This document shows positions 1 through 12,207 of a DNA stretch of 64,000 nucleotides, one piece after another; position 1 is the stretch's first letter; every line of letters begins with the position of its first letter. Under the pieces are notes generated by a model. It did not search any database. It saw only the letters and a list, made by a program, of their open reading frames with translations, and had not been told where the DNA came from. The position numbers and the translations under genes were made by a program. The stretch is from Plantago major (taxonomy: Eukaryota > Streptophyta > Magnoliopsida > Lamiales > Plantaginaceae), in contig JAIFAC010000124.1 of NCBI GenBank assembly GCA_026545765.1, positions 108,749 through 172,748 on the forward strand. Direction: 5' to 3'.

Positions 1-603
1 GTCCTCCAACGTCGAAGTTCTCCAAGTCGGGTACCACTGCACTTGCATTAAGGTGAAGTTACCTAGCTCGGCCTGCAGCTTCTCGGGCGGATTCCGACAT
101 CCTAAAGGAATCTGATTTCTTCGGAAAGTAAATTTCTAGAAAAGGAGAGGCTGAAAAGAGGTAAAACAGTGAGAAAGGAGGAATTACCATATCCTTATTT
201 ATAGGAATGAAGAATCCCTACGATCACGCCACGTGTCCACCATCTGACAGCTCGGAAGATGAAAGGACACAGTAATAATGGCGACTCTACTGCTTCACCT
301 TCCCCCTTCTAGAATATTACGCATCCCCACAAAGTAAATCGTTATAATAAAGATGAGTAGTCCGAAGATCAACGAGATTATCTTGCATCAGATGTCGTTC
401 AAAGTGATCCGCGTTTGTAAGAGATATATATTTACGATAACTCAGCATGTTAAGGACGGATCAAGGAAACTAAAGGAGAAAACAAGTGCTACATCAAAGC
501 ATAGATAACATTGTACCAAGGATAATTACTATAGACAAAAGAAAGGATGAATTTTGTACTCGGCAACGTTCCGTGCCGACAAATGACAGAGAAATTCAAA
601 TGG

Positions 604-3394
604 TTACAAATTTTTCACGGGGCATACCCCGGACTTCTTACTGAGGAGGAGGTTGACTCCGACCGGCTTCTTCAACTCTAGGCGGAATAGTGGAGGACGG
701 ATTGGCATCGGCATTGGCAGCAGCAGCGCGGGATGCAGCGACTTCATCAAAGGAAGCCTTGATGCTCTCGAACAAGTTGAAGTCCGCGTCATGGCCGATG
801 ATCCGAGTAGGCATGAAGTACCAGTCCTTCGGATATGTCATGTTGTTCTCAAAAGGCAAGAAACATACCTTTCGAAGAGCATCCGAGACGCACTTGGGAA
901 GAAAAGGCCCGCGGTTGGTGATGACAATATCACCTTCCTCGGTGACTATCTCTGCGAACTCACACGCGCCCAGCTTCTCATCCGGAACAACCTCCACCGG
1001 AATCTCCTTTCCATTGGCATCGGCGGCCGGATCTAGCCCTTCCGCCTTCCAGTTAAAGGTGGAGGAAGTCCCTTCCCTTTCGGCTGCCAATGGCGGACGA
1101 AAACCCTCTGATTTAAGAGCATCACTTTATCCGCCATAAAAACTTGAAGGAGTCCGACTTCATAAAGTCTCTGACAACTCAAGGCGGCAATTTGAGATCT
1201 TCGAGAGCGTGTCCTTGAATCCGTGAATGCCTTCATCGACTTATCAATGAAGATCTCATGCCACTCCAAATCCGACCTAAGAGTCTCTGCGTTAGCCTTC
1301 AGCTTGGCTATTTCCGTGTCATTCTGCTTCAGGTGGGTTTCACCGCCGCTTTTTTTCGCCTCCTCCGTACACCACCGCTTTGCAGTCCTCTTCATCGGTG
1401 GCCGCCATGGCCTTCCACTGCATAGCTGTGATCATGCATCCGAGCTACAGGATGTCCGCACTGACAAAAGTTATATTTCTATCATAAAAAGCTGATAGCA
1501 GGGAAAGGAAAACATTCATAAGCTGCTTACCCTTTGATGCAACTCATGGAGCTCCCCAACCCGCTCAACCTCAGGGAGTCCGCGACTATTATACTCGGCC
1601 ACGAGGGCCGCTGTCCGACAATGGCGTAATGAGAAAAAGTCGCTCTTTGATGCAGGAGAAGCATCCGAGGTCGCACCTCTCTTCCTGCCAGAGATGATGG
1701 CATCTCGCATCAGCACATCACCCTGAGGTGCGGACGCAGTGAAACCGCTAGGACCAGACGTCCTCGGAGCACCCGCGGTTGGTTGTTTCGCCGCAATGGT
1801 ACTGCGGGTCGCCGGACCTTTGCCCTTGTCGTGCACCTCCAGAATCTGCGGATCCTCACCCGCCTCTCCTCCTCTGCAGCAACACGGCAGATTTTTGGGG
1901 TCCGCCATAGGCAAACCCGCGGACGTATTAATAATTCTGGCCCTTTGACCAGTGCCGAGCTCGAGGGCTTGTTGCTCCCTCTGTTGCTTCTTCTTTTCTC
2001 GGAGGGTCGACATTATGTACTCGAACCAGTAAGCTGCAGAAGGAACAAACAATGTCAGATACGGACCTATAACACCGTGAACAGCGGACAACTATGCAAC
2101 GATTATGTAAAAAAAAAAAAACCTAAGTTACGGATTCTTCAAGTCGCCTTCCATCCGACTCGACCACATCACCAATCCGCATAAGTATGGCAATGTCGAT
2201 GATTAATCCGTGGAACGGATAAGTTGGTGGGTTGTTTTTCTTATGGATCTCTGCCACCCACGGAGCCACGTTCTTGGGGACAGGGCGCCAGTCCGGGATA
2301 CTCTCCCTTAGAAACATCTTGGGCAACCCCCATTGTTCTCATCTCCTCGCGGACTCTCCAGGCCTCAAAGCCATCCGCACGAAGATATACTTCTCCCACC
2401 ACTTTGATCCGAGTGAGGAGATGGGGTCCGAGATGAAGTTATATGATTTCCTATTTACGAATGTATAGAACAGAGGGTTCCCTGACCGAAAGTAACATTG
2501 AAGAGTCGGAAGTTCTCAAAATTCATAGACGCCTTTCTTCACACAAAAACCGCAGCAAATTAAGTTTCCCAAGGACTTGGGAATAACTCGCCTGACCTAT
2601 ACCAATATGGTTCAAGATGTGCTTCACTGACACGATGGGAACCTTCCATCCACAGAAAAGGCCGCGGCACACATGTATCCAGCAGGCGGATTGTAAAAGG
2701 CATGCCCAGGCTCCTAAACCATGATTTCGACGGACTCGAGAATTTCCCATTTTCGTCTCCACTCCAGAATATCTTCAGGTTTTACTTTAGACGGACAAGT
2801 GGGGAGCAGCCCGTCTGTGTTAAGCTCACCGTACGGATCAGCTATAACAACAGCAGACGCAGGGAATTTAATTGCGTCATTGGGCTCCACTGCAGCAAAG
2901 AAGGGCGGATTAGAATGCATGGGCACTCGGATGAAGAACAATCACGATTGTTCCGCCCGGAACGTCCCCGTGGACGAGTGGCTTGAGAGGCTTCCTCCTC
3001 CTCTTCCTCGTCATCCTCATCTTCTTCCCTAGATTCCTCCTCTTCTTCTCTACCTTCGGGCCTCCTAGATGTACTCGGGTTGTTCAGAACTCTTTCCGCC
3101 ACAACACGGTCCTCTTCACCAGCCTCAAACATCTCCACATCGTCTGCCTCACGACCAGAGTCGCCTTCCTTCTCCATCCGAGGCACACTTACACCAGTCG
3201 ATATGCCACCACTACCGATGGTCCGAGATCGGACTCGCACCCTTGTTATCACAATGTTCCTCGCCCAAAGATCGATCACGGATGAAACAACCTCCACAAC
3301 GTCCGCCCTTTGTACCTCCGCAGGAAGGATGTTTTCGGGGAACTCAAACCCCGGATCGCCTGAGATGTTTTCCGGGAACTCAAACCCCGGACAT
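604..3394 (-). pseudogene. Accessory (antisense) gene region of element A
   Basis: Open stretches on the - strand between 3394 and about 604 correspond in order to the accessory gene of element B on + at 7175-11335. Recognisable blocks are an acidic Glu/Asp-rich linker (about 2990-3100), a conserved block around 2123-2330 containing RESIPDW and WVAEIHKKN, and a C-terminal block with ADANG and VTEEG (about 638-1090). The blocks recall plant proteins annotated as putative gypsy-type transposon proteins. Antisense accessory ORFs between pol and the 3' LTR are known for Tat-lineage Ty3/Gypsy elements. The function is unknown. The copy is broken, and no intact reading frame is claimed. Confidence 0.6.
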
Positions 3395-3395
3395 C
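3330..3395 (-). repeat. Two-copy tandem duplication at the start of A's accessory gene
   Basis: Two near-identical units of about 35 bases, each containing GATGTTTTC followed by GGGAACTCAAACCCCGGA, lie back to back. They sit beside the inferred start codon of the antisense accessory gene (ATG as CAT at 3392-3394). Element B has no such duplication at 7140-7200, so it is specific to this copy. Confidence 0.7.
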
Positions 3396-4113
3396 CTAGG
3401 GCACAAGGAAACAGATCAGTAATGAGGGTTGTGATTGTCCGAGAGTTAACTTAGATGTCTTATTAAGTCCAATGGTCCGAGGATGCACTACTTTATCAAA
3501 TCTTCTATATGGAACACAGTCTCATAACACTATGGGCACTAAAATTGGCACGCAAAGACGTGCCATAGGAACTATTATCTACCCTACATGGCACACTAAC
3601 GGGAACAGCTTACGAAATTCTTTGTGCCAATCGGCACCAAAATATCACCAAACAGGCATGCATTATCGATTTTTTGTCACATTGGACATGATATACAAGA
3701 CAGTTCAACAAGTTGCCAGTGAAGGAAATTAGTACAATATAGCATACAGAAGGAGTATTCCGACTAAATATACTGCAGGGGTCTACCACTAGCAGCATTC
3801 GCAATCACGGAATCAACAAGCAGATATTCGAATAAGGGAGAAGCATACAAGCATGAAGCAAGTATATCATAAAAAAAGAAAAACTTCAGGAAGAATCGAG
3901 AAATACTTACTTGATAAAGCTGATTTGGTAGGTTTGGACGGACGTCAAGGCCTTGCTAGCTCTCCGAGAGTACATATCTCAGTTGGAAAGTCAAAAATTT
4001 TGCGAATTTCGATTGCTCGGATTGATTTTGGGATTGCTCGGATTGCTTAAGAATCGCTCTGAGTTTCGGGTTGGCTAAAGTATGAAAGCGACATAATAGG
4101 CAACTATTTATAA
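3395..4113 (-). promoter_or_regulatory. Upstream region of A's accessory gene: TATA box and 5'-UTR intron
   Basis: Read on the - strand, a TATAAATAG box lies at 4105-4113. A short leader follows, then a GTAAGT donor (its complement is at 3905-3910). A CCTAG acceptor (complement around 3396-3400) lies immediately before the ATG. The same order (TATA, leader, donor, acceptor, ATG) occurs in element B at 6532-7177. Conservation in two copies supports a genuine antisense promoter with a 5'-UTR intron. No transcript evidence is available here. Confidence 0.6.
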
Positions 4114-4128
4114 GGGGCAATTGGGGAA

Positions 4129-4305
4129 GACCAAGCGTCACATCACTTGGATTCAAACCCCAACCGTTGATCTTTTCAATCCAACGGATGCGCCGGTTCC
4201 CAGGTGGTGTATTGAAAGCACACTCCATTTAATTCTTCTCAGAGACGTCACATCACTTGGGTTTAAATCCCAACCGTTGATCTTCTCAATCAAAGAGTCG
4301 CATTG
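4129..4305. repeat. Duplicated motif upstream of the accessory-gene promoter
   Basis: A block containing GCGTCACATCACTTGGATT and CCCAACCGTTGATCTT (about 4135-4195) recurs at about 4247-4300 with few differences. Related sequence is also duplicated in element B around 6335-6400 and 6460-6500. It lies just upstream of the antisense TATA box in both elements, so it could be a repeated cis element, although its function is not shown. Confidence 0.6.
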
Positions 4306-4674
4306 CCTCACTCGATCATTTCCGTGGGCGGACAGCGACTTCTTTGGGCCTTTCAATCACTGCTCATCGCCCTAGTGGGCCATTCCACATATTTGGCCCA
4401 AATGGATTGCTTTATGCACTCTTCCACGAAGACTTCTCCAGATCCTAACTCGGATCTATATATCTCGGATACAAATACCTTTTCCTTCTACCAAGCCATT
4501 ACATAACTTGATATATTGAATTCGAACAACGGATCTCACAAAAGGAACTTTCCTTTTCCACGATTCCACAACACACTTGTTCCTTTCATAGTTACCAACT
4601 ATCTTAACCAGAGATACTTCCATGAAACTTCGTTCGACACCCGAGTTACCTACACATCAACAAACAAACAGATC

Positions 4675-5037
4675 TGTCTGACCCACACGGACAAACTTTC
4701 GTGAAAAGGTCCAAACCACCTCCCAGGCCTATTAATCGGATGTGGGCTCGCTCACTATCAATAACAAAGGTAGCATTGGTGTCCAAATCTGAAGCATACA
4801 CGTGGCACCATCTTATGATTCATCTCATAAGATATGGTCTCCATAAATATAGCACAAGGTACAAGACCTTAAGAGAGACATAATTCCTAAGTCACAAGTC
4901 ATAAGTGATTCTTCCAAGTCATATTAATATCATAATCTTCCTCATAACTATTACATTGAGAGTTCGCAACTCTCTCTTAAGTAAAGTCTCTTACCGGATT
5001 GACATACGCAATCCGGGTAACCCTTTCTAACCCCCCC
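4675..5037 (+). mobile_element. Element A 3' LTR, first segment
   Basis: From about 4760 this is the reverse complement of element B's LTR (5180-5440), including a TATA-like CCATAAATATAG and CTTACCGGATTGACATACGC. The start is diverged and placed only to within a few tens of bases, near TGTCTGACCCACACGGAC. The LTR stops in a C-run at 5031-5037, where element B begins. It continues at 20447, and CCCCC is present on both sides. Confidence 0.7.
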
Positions 5038-5935
5038 TGTTGAGGGGTGAAACCTCGAACACTAACTAACTAAACTATTACAAGCAACCTAGTCTAGGAC
5101 CCGCCTCCTACTTGAAGTCCGAATCAGTATCCGTCCGTGCAAGAGTACCTGAAAGGACTAAGCGGGGGGGGGGGGGGGGGTAGAAAGGGATGCTCGGATT
5201 GCATATGTCAATCCGGTAAGAGACTTTACTCAAGAGAGAACGGGAAGCTCTCAATGTAATAGTTATGAGGAAGGTTATGGTATCAATAAGACTTAGTGAT
5301 TATTGCTTATGATTGTGACTTACCTTAAGGTCTTGGACCTTGGGCTATATTTATAGTTATCATATGCTTATGAGGCGACTCACAAGATGATGCCAAGTGT
5401 ATGCTTCAGATTTGGACACCAATACTACCTTTGGCCCATGGCCCAATAGTGAACAAGAATCCAAAGATTACCATCGGGCCCGGAGGGTAGTTTGACCTTC
5501 CTCCGAGAGTACTGCTCGCCATGGGTCCGTAAGTCCTTCCGACAGATCCGCTCGCTGGTTGATCTATCCTTAGGTAACTCACAGCATTCGAGCCTAGAGT
5601 TCCACTGAACTATCTCAGGTTCTGTATGTACGCTTGGTCTTATTGTAATGGTGGCCCGAGATTCTCGTCGTCCGCTTGGCATCCTAGGACTGACAGCCAG
5701 GTGCTTGGTAGGACCATGCGACCTTTTGTCAGGTTTGGAAGTCATACACCTAGCTTCATCGGACTTAGCTGAGAAGGTGTGTTGACTTGTAAGTACTAGT
5801 TGACCTGGAATGGTTTCCCTTAGGTCGGACTATTTGAAGGTCGGACTAGTACTGGATTGGCTATCTCAGCCTTGATGTGCTCTAGGACACGTTCTATGGT
5901 TCCCTTAACGGATTGGACACATGTCCGTATCAACA
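5038..5935 (-). mobile_element. Element B 3' LTR
   Basis: It begins TGTTGAGGGGTGAAACC and ends CCGTATCAACA in + orientation, and is paired with 19592-20446. A TATA box (TATAAATA on -) lies at 5348-5355 and recurs in the other LTR. A 17-base G homopolymer at 5164-5180 is absent from the partner LTR. A purine-rich segment, GGAAACTAGGGGGACATA read on -, lies at 5936-5953 just outside the LTR and fits a polypurine tract. Confidence 0.9.
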
Positions 5936-6529
5936 TATGTCCCCCTAGTTTCCAAGTATCTTAGCAGAAGATAGTTGGTAACTATGAAAAGAACAAGTGT
6001 GTTGTGGAGCGCCATCAATCGTTAATCAGGAAAAATTCCTTTATGAGATCCGTTGTCCGTGTTCTTAGGAATTCAATATATCTCTCCCCCCCCCCCTTTC
6101 CTTCTACAGTCCGAGTTATGTAATAGCTCGGACTGTAGATGGAAAAGGTATTTGTATCCGAGATATATAGATCCGAGTACGGTTCGGATCTGAAGAAGCC
6201 CTTTGTGGAAGAGTGTAAAAGAAGTGATCCATTGGGCCAAACATGTGGAATGGTTCGCTTGGGCTGATGAACAGTGGTTCAAAAGGCCCAATATGTCATC
6301 TATCTGGCCCACTGGTAAGGATCCCGAAGGAACTGATGCAACCGTTGGATTTGAGGAGATCAATGGTGGGGATAGAAACTCAAGTGATGTGACGTTTCTG
6401 AGGAGAATTAATCAATAGTATCGCTATCATTTTTGTAATCAAGCGAGCTGCTGATTAAAAAGATCAACAGTCAGGATTAGAATCCAGGTGATGCGACGTT
6501 GCGACTTCCCCAATTGTCCCTTATAAATA
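5936..6529. other. Spacer between B's 3' LTR and its accessory-gene promoter
   Basis: No coding potential is supported. The stretch matches A's 4370-4670 in reverse complement (for example ACAACACACTTGTTC) and holds the duplicated GATGTGACG block mentioned for element A. Confidence 0.5.
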
Positions 6530-6531
6530 GT

Positions 6532-7173
6532 TACCTAATCTGTCGCTTTCACACTTTAGCCACCTCGAATACTCAGAGCGATCCGAGCAATCAAAGAGCA
6601 ATACGAATGACTAGCAAGGCTTCGTCGTCCGTCCAAATTTAACCAGTCAGCTTCATCAAGTAAGTATACCTCGATCCCTTCTGAAGTCTTTCTTTGTTAT
6701 GATATGCTTGCTTCATGCTTGTGTGGTTTTTCCATGTTCGATTATCTTCTTGTCGACTTTGTGATTGTAAATGTTGCTAATGGTAGACTCCAGTAATATG
6801 CTTTAACGGGGATACTCTTCTAGTGTGTGATATTGTACTAACTTCCTTCATTGGCAATCTGTTGATTCGTCTTGTATATCGTGTCCAATGTAACCTAGGT
6901 TCGATAATGCATGCTTATTTGGTGATATGTTGGTGCCGATTGGCACACAGTCTTTCGTAAATTGTCCCTGTTAACGTGCTGGGTAGGGTAGACAATAGTG
7001 ACGATGGTACGTCTCTGTGTGCCAAGTTTTAGTGCCCATAGTGTTGAGACTGTACTTTATGCAGAAAATCTGGTAAAGTAGAACTTCGTCGGATCGCTTG
7101 ACTTAATAAGACATCTAAATGAACTCTCGGACAATCACAACCATCGTTTCTGACCCGTTTCCTTCTGCCCTAG
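6532..7173 (+). promoter_or_regulatory. Promoter and 5'-UTR intron of B's antisense accessory gene
   Basis: TATAAATAG lies at 6532-6540. A leader contains CCTCGAATACTCAGAGCGATC. A GTAAGT donor is at 6660-6665 and a CCCTAG acceptor ends at 7173, one base before the ATG at 7175. The intron of about 514 bases is T-rich, as plant introns usually are. Element A has the same architecture in inverted orientation. The promoter faces opposite to the element's own gag-pol. Confidence 0.6.
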
Positions 7174-7174
7174 G

Positions 7175-10100
7175 ATGTCCGGGAGCGATAGTCAGAACCA
7201 GCACGAGACTCAAGTTTACAATGATGGAGTAAATTCGGTGACTGAGTCCGTGGACTTAACCACATCCGTAGGAGATGATCTGGTCGTGGATCTTGTGTCT
7301 TCCAGGGACTCTGACGCTAAACAGAGAGTCCGTGGGAAAGTAAACTCAAATTCGACGATCAAGGCTGTGGAGATGTTGCTAGGACTAGGCCGCTAGTCCA
7401 ATCTCGGACCATAATAGGTGGTGTTGAGGCATCCGTTGGTCCAAATGAACCTCGGACCGAAAGGTGGTGGCGAGAGTGGTCGAGGCGGATGATGTAGAAA
7501 TGTTTGAGGTCTGTAGAGGATCGAGTTGTGGTGGAGAGAGGTCCCACCAACCTAAGCACATCCGGAGACCCGTGATGGAGAAGAGGAGGAGGAAGGTGGT
7601 GAAGAAGAAGAGGAAGATGAGGAGGAAGAGGAAGAAGCAACTCAAGCTGCCCGCCCACGAAGACGTGGTGGTCGTCGAATTGCGTTGCATCCTGTGGTGT
7701 CCGTTCAATCCACTCTTCCGCTGATTGAGGGTCATGGGGCCAAGGCGGCAAATCAAATTCCTTGTCTCAAGGCCTGCCAGGATAGCGGATGAATACGGAG
7801 AGTTGAATGCAGACGGGCTACTCCCACTGGTCTGCCTAAAGTAAAACCCGAGGACATTCCGAGTGGAGGCGGAAGTGGAGATCCTGAGTCCGCTGAAATC
7901 ATGGTTCTAGAGCTGGCATGCCTTTTACAAATCGCCCAATCGGGTACATGCGTGCATGAAGTGGCCTTCGCCAGGATGGAAGGTCCCTATCATACTTAGC
8001 TAAAGCATATCCGACTACATCGATCGGTCCGAGTCGTTATCCCAAAGTCTTTGGGTAACCTCATCTGCTTGGCTGCTTTTTGTAAAAAGAAGGGCACCGT
8101 GAATTTTGAGAACTTTAGGCAGCTCTTCCACGTTACTTTTAGTCCGGGGAATCCCCTGTTTTATACTTTTGTAAATAGAAAACCCTACAACTTCATTTCC
8201 GACTCCATTTATTCCTTGGGGTCGAAGTGGTGGGATAAGTACATTTTTGTGCGGATGGCCCTGAAGCCTGGGATGTCCGAGAGGAGGCGAGAGCAGTGGG
8301 GGTCGCCAAAAAAGTTCTTAAGGGAGAGCATCCCGGACTGGCGCCCCCTTCCGAAGAATGTGGCTCTGTGGGTGGCGGAGATCCATAAGAAGAACGACCC
8401 ACCTACGTATCTGTTCCACGGATTGATCTGTCAGCCGCTGCCCTACTTGTACGGACTGACTGACGCCGTGGAAGTTAGAGGAAAGACGGACTTCAGTAAG
8501 GATCCTCGACTTAGGATTTGTGCTTTTCTTTCTTTGGGATGCTCTGTCTTGAACTTTCGATTCCGCAATTCTGGTTATTCTCCCTTTACGTATTCGTATC
8601 TGACACTTTTATTTTGTGGTGCAGCTCACTGGTTTGATTATATTATGTCGACCCTCCGTGAGAAGTAGAGGCAGCAGAGGGAGCAGCAGGCCCTGGAAGT
8701 TGCCACTGGCCAGAGGACCAAAATCATCAATACGTCCGCGGGTCTCCCTATGGCGGACCCAAAAAATGCGGAGGTGATTGCGGCGGAGGAGGAGAGGCAG
8801 GATGTTAGGAATATCTGTTAGTATTTTGATCACTCATCACATGTTCTTATCTTAGCCAGAAAGGTGATTAAGTACTCTTGGTTCACTTGAACATTGTTAA
8901 AGAGGAAATCACTGAGTATGATTAGTCTAGTAAATCTTGTATTAGGATTATAGGTCTCTGAGTGTAATTTTTATTTCAAGAAGACCATGAAGATCAATCC
9001 TAGCAATGGAGCTTTTTCTGAAGATTAGAAGACTGAAGATTGCACAAGGTTTATGAAGACACAAATGTTTAGTCTAACTCAGAAAGACTATGTCCTTAAT
9101 CCTTTCTTAAGTGTATTAACTTACTTTCGAAATATGATTCTGGACATATGACATCATGAGTATGGAGCATGCAAGCCATCGGAAAGGCTCATGTATCCAT
9201 TGAGACTAAAGGACAATGAACAGTACTATGCATTAAATGCATCGCGTAATGTCGCAAAAGCAAACTCTCTAAAAATGAGATAGTGACTTCGAGTACATAG
9301 TTCAAGATATAAACGGATATAATTTGATGGAGAGCACAACGGATATAATTCAAACGCCTCAAATTTATCTATATATATCACACTGATGCTTGAAGAACAC
9401 ACCTTAGAATGCTCTATCTTCCAAACTTACCATCAAGCAAAGTATTCTCTCAAGCACTCTACTACCCTTTCTGAAAGCTTTCTGTTGCTCGAAGAATCAC
9501 TAGTAGTTCTAAGTTGTCCTGAACCTTAACAAGAGATTGTTATTCATAAAAGAGTTGAACTATCGACACCCTTTCAAGCTCATTCTCCGAACGGATATCA
9601 ATTACTGGTCAAGAAGAGCAGATCGCCATTCACCGAACAAGTGTATTAAGTAGTCTTGTTCTATTAGGCTCTCAAAACATAATCAAAGTTATACGAGAAG
9701 CCTCTCTGACAAACCTTATAACCAACACCATCAAGGCGTGGAGTAGAGGAAGTACTTGATTTGGGAAATCAAGGAATAACTCCAAGGTTATCTGAGTAGA
9801 GGAAGTACTTAGCTCTAGGAGCTGGGGAATAACTCAGGGGGAACATTTGGTTGGGAACCATTTGTTTAGGAATCTTAGAATAGGATTATTGTAAGGTGAA
9901 CTCAATTATCTGTTCTAGTGAATTCTAGGTCTCAGAAAGACCGAAGTGGATTAGTTGGAGGATTACGCCACCTCCAGATACCACTATATTTGCTGTGTCA
10001 TTTACCGTTCTATATTTACATTTCAGCAAAGCACACACAAATACTTATTGTTTCTGCACTTACCTATCTTAAAGTCTTCCGCGCTCTCAATTTAAGTATC

Positions 10101-11335
10101 AGAAACCCCCAGGTTTCTGAGAAACTGTGTTTATCGACAAAAGTTTTAAAAGACTATTCACCCCCTCTAGTCTTTTACTTTGCCGTTATCTGGACCAACA
10201 CGGGAGAAGGCGGGTGAGGATCCGCAAGTCTTGGTGGTACCCGACAAGGGCAAAGGCCCTGCGACTCGCAGCACCACTGCCTCCAAGCCACCAGCTTCCG
10301 CTGCATCCGCATCCCAGCGGGAGGTGTTGATGCGAGACGTCATAACCTCGGGGAGAAAGAGGGTAGCAACCTCGGATGCCTCTCTCGCAGCTAAGAGGCA
10401 GCATCTGTCCGCTATCCTGCCATCCGACCAAGCTGCTCTCGATAAGGAATATAAGCTGCTCATGGACTCCCGAGGTCGAAAGGAGTTGGAGAGCTCCATG
10501 AGCTGTACCAGAGGGTAAGTAACTCGTTCATGTTTTCCTTGCCATGTTCTCAGTATGATAGAAATTTAACTTGCATCTATACGGACTTCCTATAGCTCGG
10601 ATGCTTCACAAGGCTATGCAAAGGAAGGCTAGTGAGCGGCCACCATTGAAGAGGAGTCAGACAAGGCGAGCGCATCCGGATGAGGCGGAGAAGGTGAAAC
10701 GGGCGGATGCTCAACTAAAGGAGAAGGATACGCTCATCAATAAGTTGAAGACCAACTAGGAGGAGATAAAATCGGACTTGGATTGGCAGGAGAATTTTAT
10801 CAGTAGGTCGATGAAGGCCTTCCTGGAATCAAAGGATATCCTCCTCGAGGACCTCCAATTTGCCCGCCTTGAGGCTGCCCGAGACTTTATGAAGTCGGAC
10901 TCCTTCAAGTTTTTCATGGCTGACAAGTCCGACGCTTCTCGCTTGGATGGGTTTTCATCCGCTATCGGCCAATTGCAGTCCAAGGGATTACTTCCGCAAA
11001 ACTTCGACTGGAAGGCGGAAGGATTGATTCCTTCTGCGGATGCTAATGGAGTGGAGGTCCCTATGGACAATGTGCCGGGTGAACGGTTGGCCGCGTGTGA
11101 ATTTGCGGAGCTGGTCACCGAGGAAGGTGAGATTGACGCAAGAATCATGACCCTTTCTCCGGCGTGTCCTGATGCCCTCGTAAAGGTATGTTTCGTACCT
11201 TTTGATAATTACGTGGCTTTCCTAAAGGATCGGTACTTTATGCGCTCGCCGTCGCGCCATGACGCGGATTTCAACTCGCTCGAATTGTCAATCTCTCGCA
11301 AAGACGTACACCGCCAACCCGCTTTTCTCCGCTAA
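7175..11335 (+). pseudogene. Antisense accessory gene region of element B (split by a solo LTR)
   Basis: Coding-like blocks on + run through 7175-7396, a Glu/Lys/Arg-rich purine tract around 7560-7660, 8051-8668, then after the solo LTR 10210-10518 and 10778-11335. The 8051-8668 block has a compact globular look (GNLICLAAFCKKKGTVNFEN, SKWWDKYIFVRM, RESIPDWRPLPKNVALWVAE) and recalls plant proteins annotated as putative gypsy-type transposon proteins. The last block is helical and charged, with a possible coiled coil. Tat elements are known to carry such ORFs in antisense between pol and the 3' LTR, with unknown function. It is treated as a fossil: broken, partly by the inserted LTR. Confidence 0.65.
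8803..10200 (+). mobile_element. Solo SIRE-type Ty1/Copia LTR inserted in B's accessory gene
   Basis: This 1,398-bp LTR begins TGTTAGGAATATCTGTTAG and ends GTTATCTGGACCAACA. It matches the LTRs of the Copia complex at 29472-31134 and 42365-43966 along its length, including TCACCCCCTCTAGTCTTTT near the end. The flanks CAGGA (8798-8802) and CGGGA (10201-10205) fit a 5-bp target duplication with one difference. No internal region is present, so it is a solo LTR, the usual product of LTR-LTR recombination. The accessory-gene sequence resumes on the far side. Confidence 0.88.
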
Positions 11336-12207
11336 TCCGCCTCCAGCCGAAGAAGTTGGTCCGAGCCAACCTGCCCCCCAGTGAGAAGTCTGGGGTATGC
11401 CCCGTGAGAAGTCTGTAATATTCAGAATTGTGATCTTTTGATGGCACGGAATGTTGCCATGTACAATATTTACTCTCTTCCATTCGTAGTAACTATCTAC
11501 GGAGCAATGCTTTCCGCGTTTTAAATCATTACTTGCTTTCCTCTTTATTTCCTTCTATTCGTCGTTCATATGCTGAGTTATCATAAATACACATCTCTTA
11601 CAAACACGGATCGCTTTGGATGGCGTCTGATGCAAGATAATCAAACCATTATCTTTCTGATCCTCGGACCGTTTGTCTTTGCTATATCAAATTATTTTGT
11701 GGGGATTCGTAAAGATTTGTCGCTACTATAAATAAGGACATGGTAATTCTTCCCTTCTCACTACTTTACCCTTCTTCAATCTCTCCTTTTTTAGAAATTT
11801 AATTCTTCGAAGAAGTCAGATTTCTTCAGGATGTCGGAATCTGCTCGAGAGAAATCAGTCTGAGTTAGACAACTTCACCTTAATGCAAGCGCGGTGCTAC
11901 CTGACTTGGAGAACTTCGACTTTGGAGAACCAGACGATCCTGTGCACGATTGTCACAACACTGGTAAATCAGGTTTATGGAACATGCACCCTCAATTACT
12001 CCGTAAAGGCACGGCGGATGACCCAATTGTTCTCGATCCAGAAGGCACCCCCCCTCTGTGTCCGGTGGTTTCCAGGAGGCTAGCCGAGGAAGAAAGGGAG
12101 CGGCTGCTGAAGATGATCCGTAGGAGGATCCGAATGCAGCAGCAAGATCGTCAGGCTCGAGACGGTGGCTCGGAGTCTCAAGGTTCAACCTTAGGAATCC
12201 ATTGAAG
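11336..12207 (+). other. 3' end of B's accessory region, with a second short coding-like block
   Basis: A block at about 11880-12205 (EREARLLKMIRRRI-like charged helix, then QQQDRQARDGG) matches A's first bases in inverted orientation. Two hairpin motifs GGGGTATGCCCC occur at 11392-11403 and 12217-12228. Whether this block is a last exon or a separate small ORF cannot be told from sequence alone. Confidence 0.35.

Larger units (their letters stand above)
1..5037 (+). mobile_element. Tat-type Ty3/Gypsy element A, 3' part (interrupted by element B)
   Basis: This is the 3' portion of an LTR retrotransposon on the + strand that enters from beyond the left edge. It is assigned by similarity, seen by eye, to element B in inverted orientation: bases 1-80 match the reverse complement of about 11870-11950, and 4750-5037 match the reverse complement of B's LTR. 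Visible parts are an antisense accessory-gene region (about 600-3400), its upstream region (3395-4370) and the first part of the 3' LTR. The LTR resumes at 20447-20574 after the insertion of B. No gag or pol is in view because the window cuts the element. It looks old and broken, with many breaks. Confidence 0.8.
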
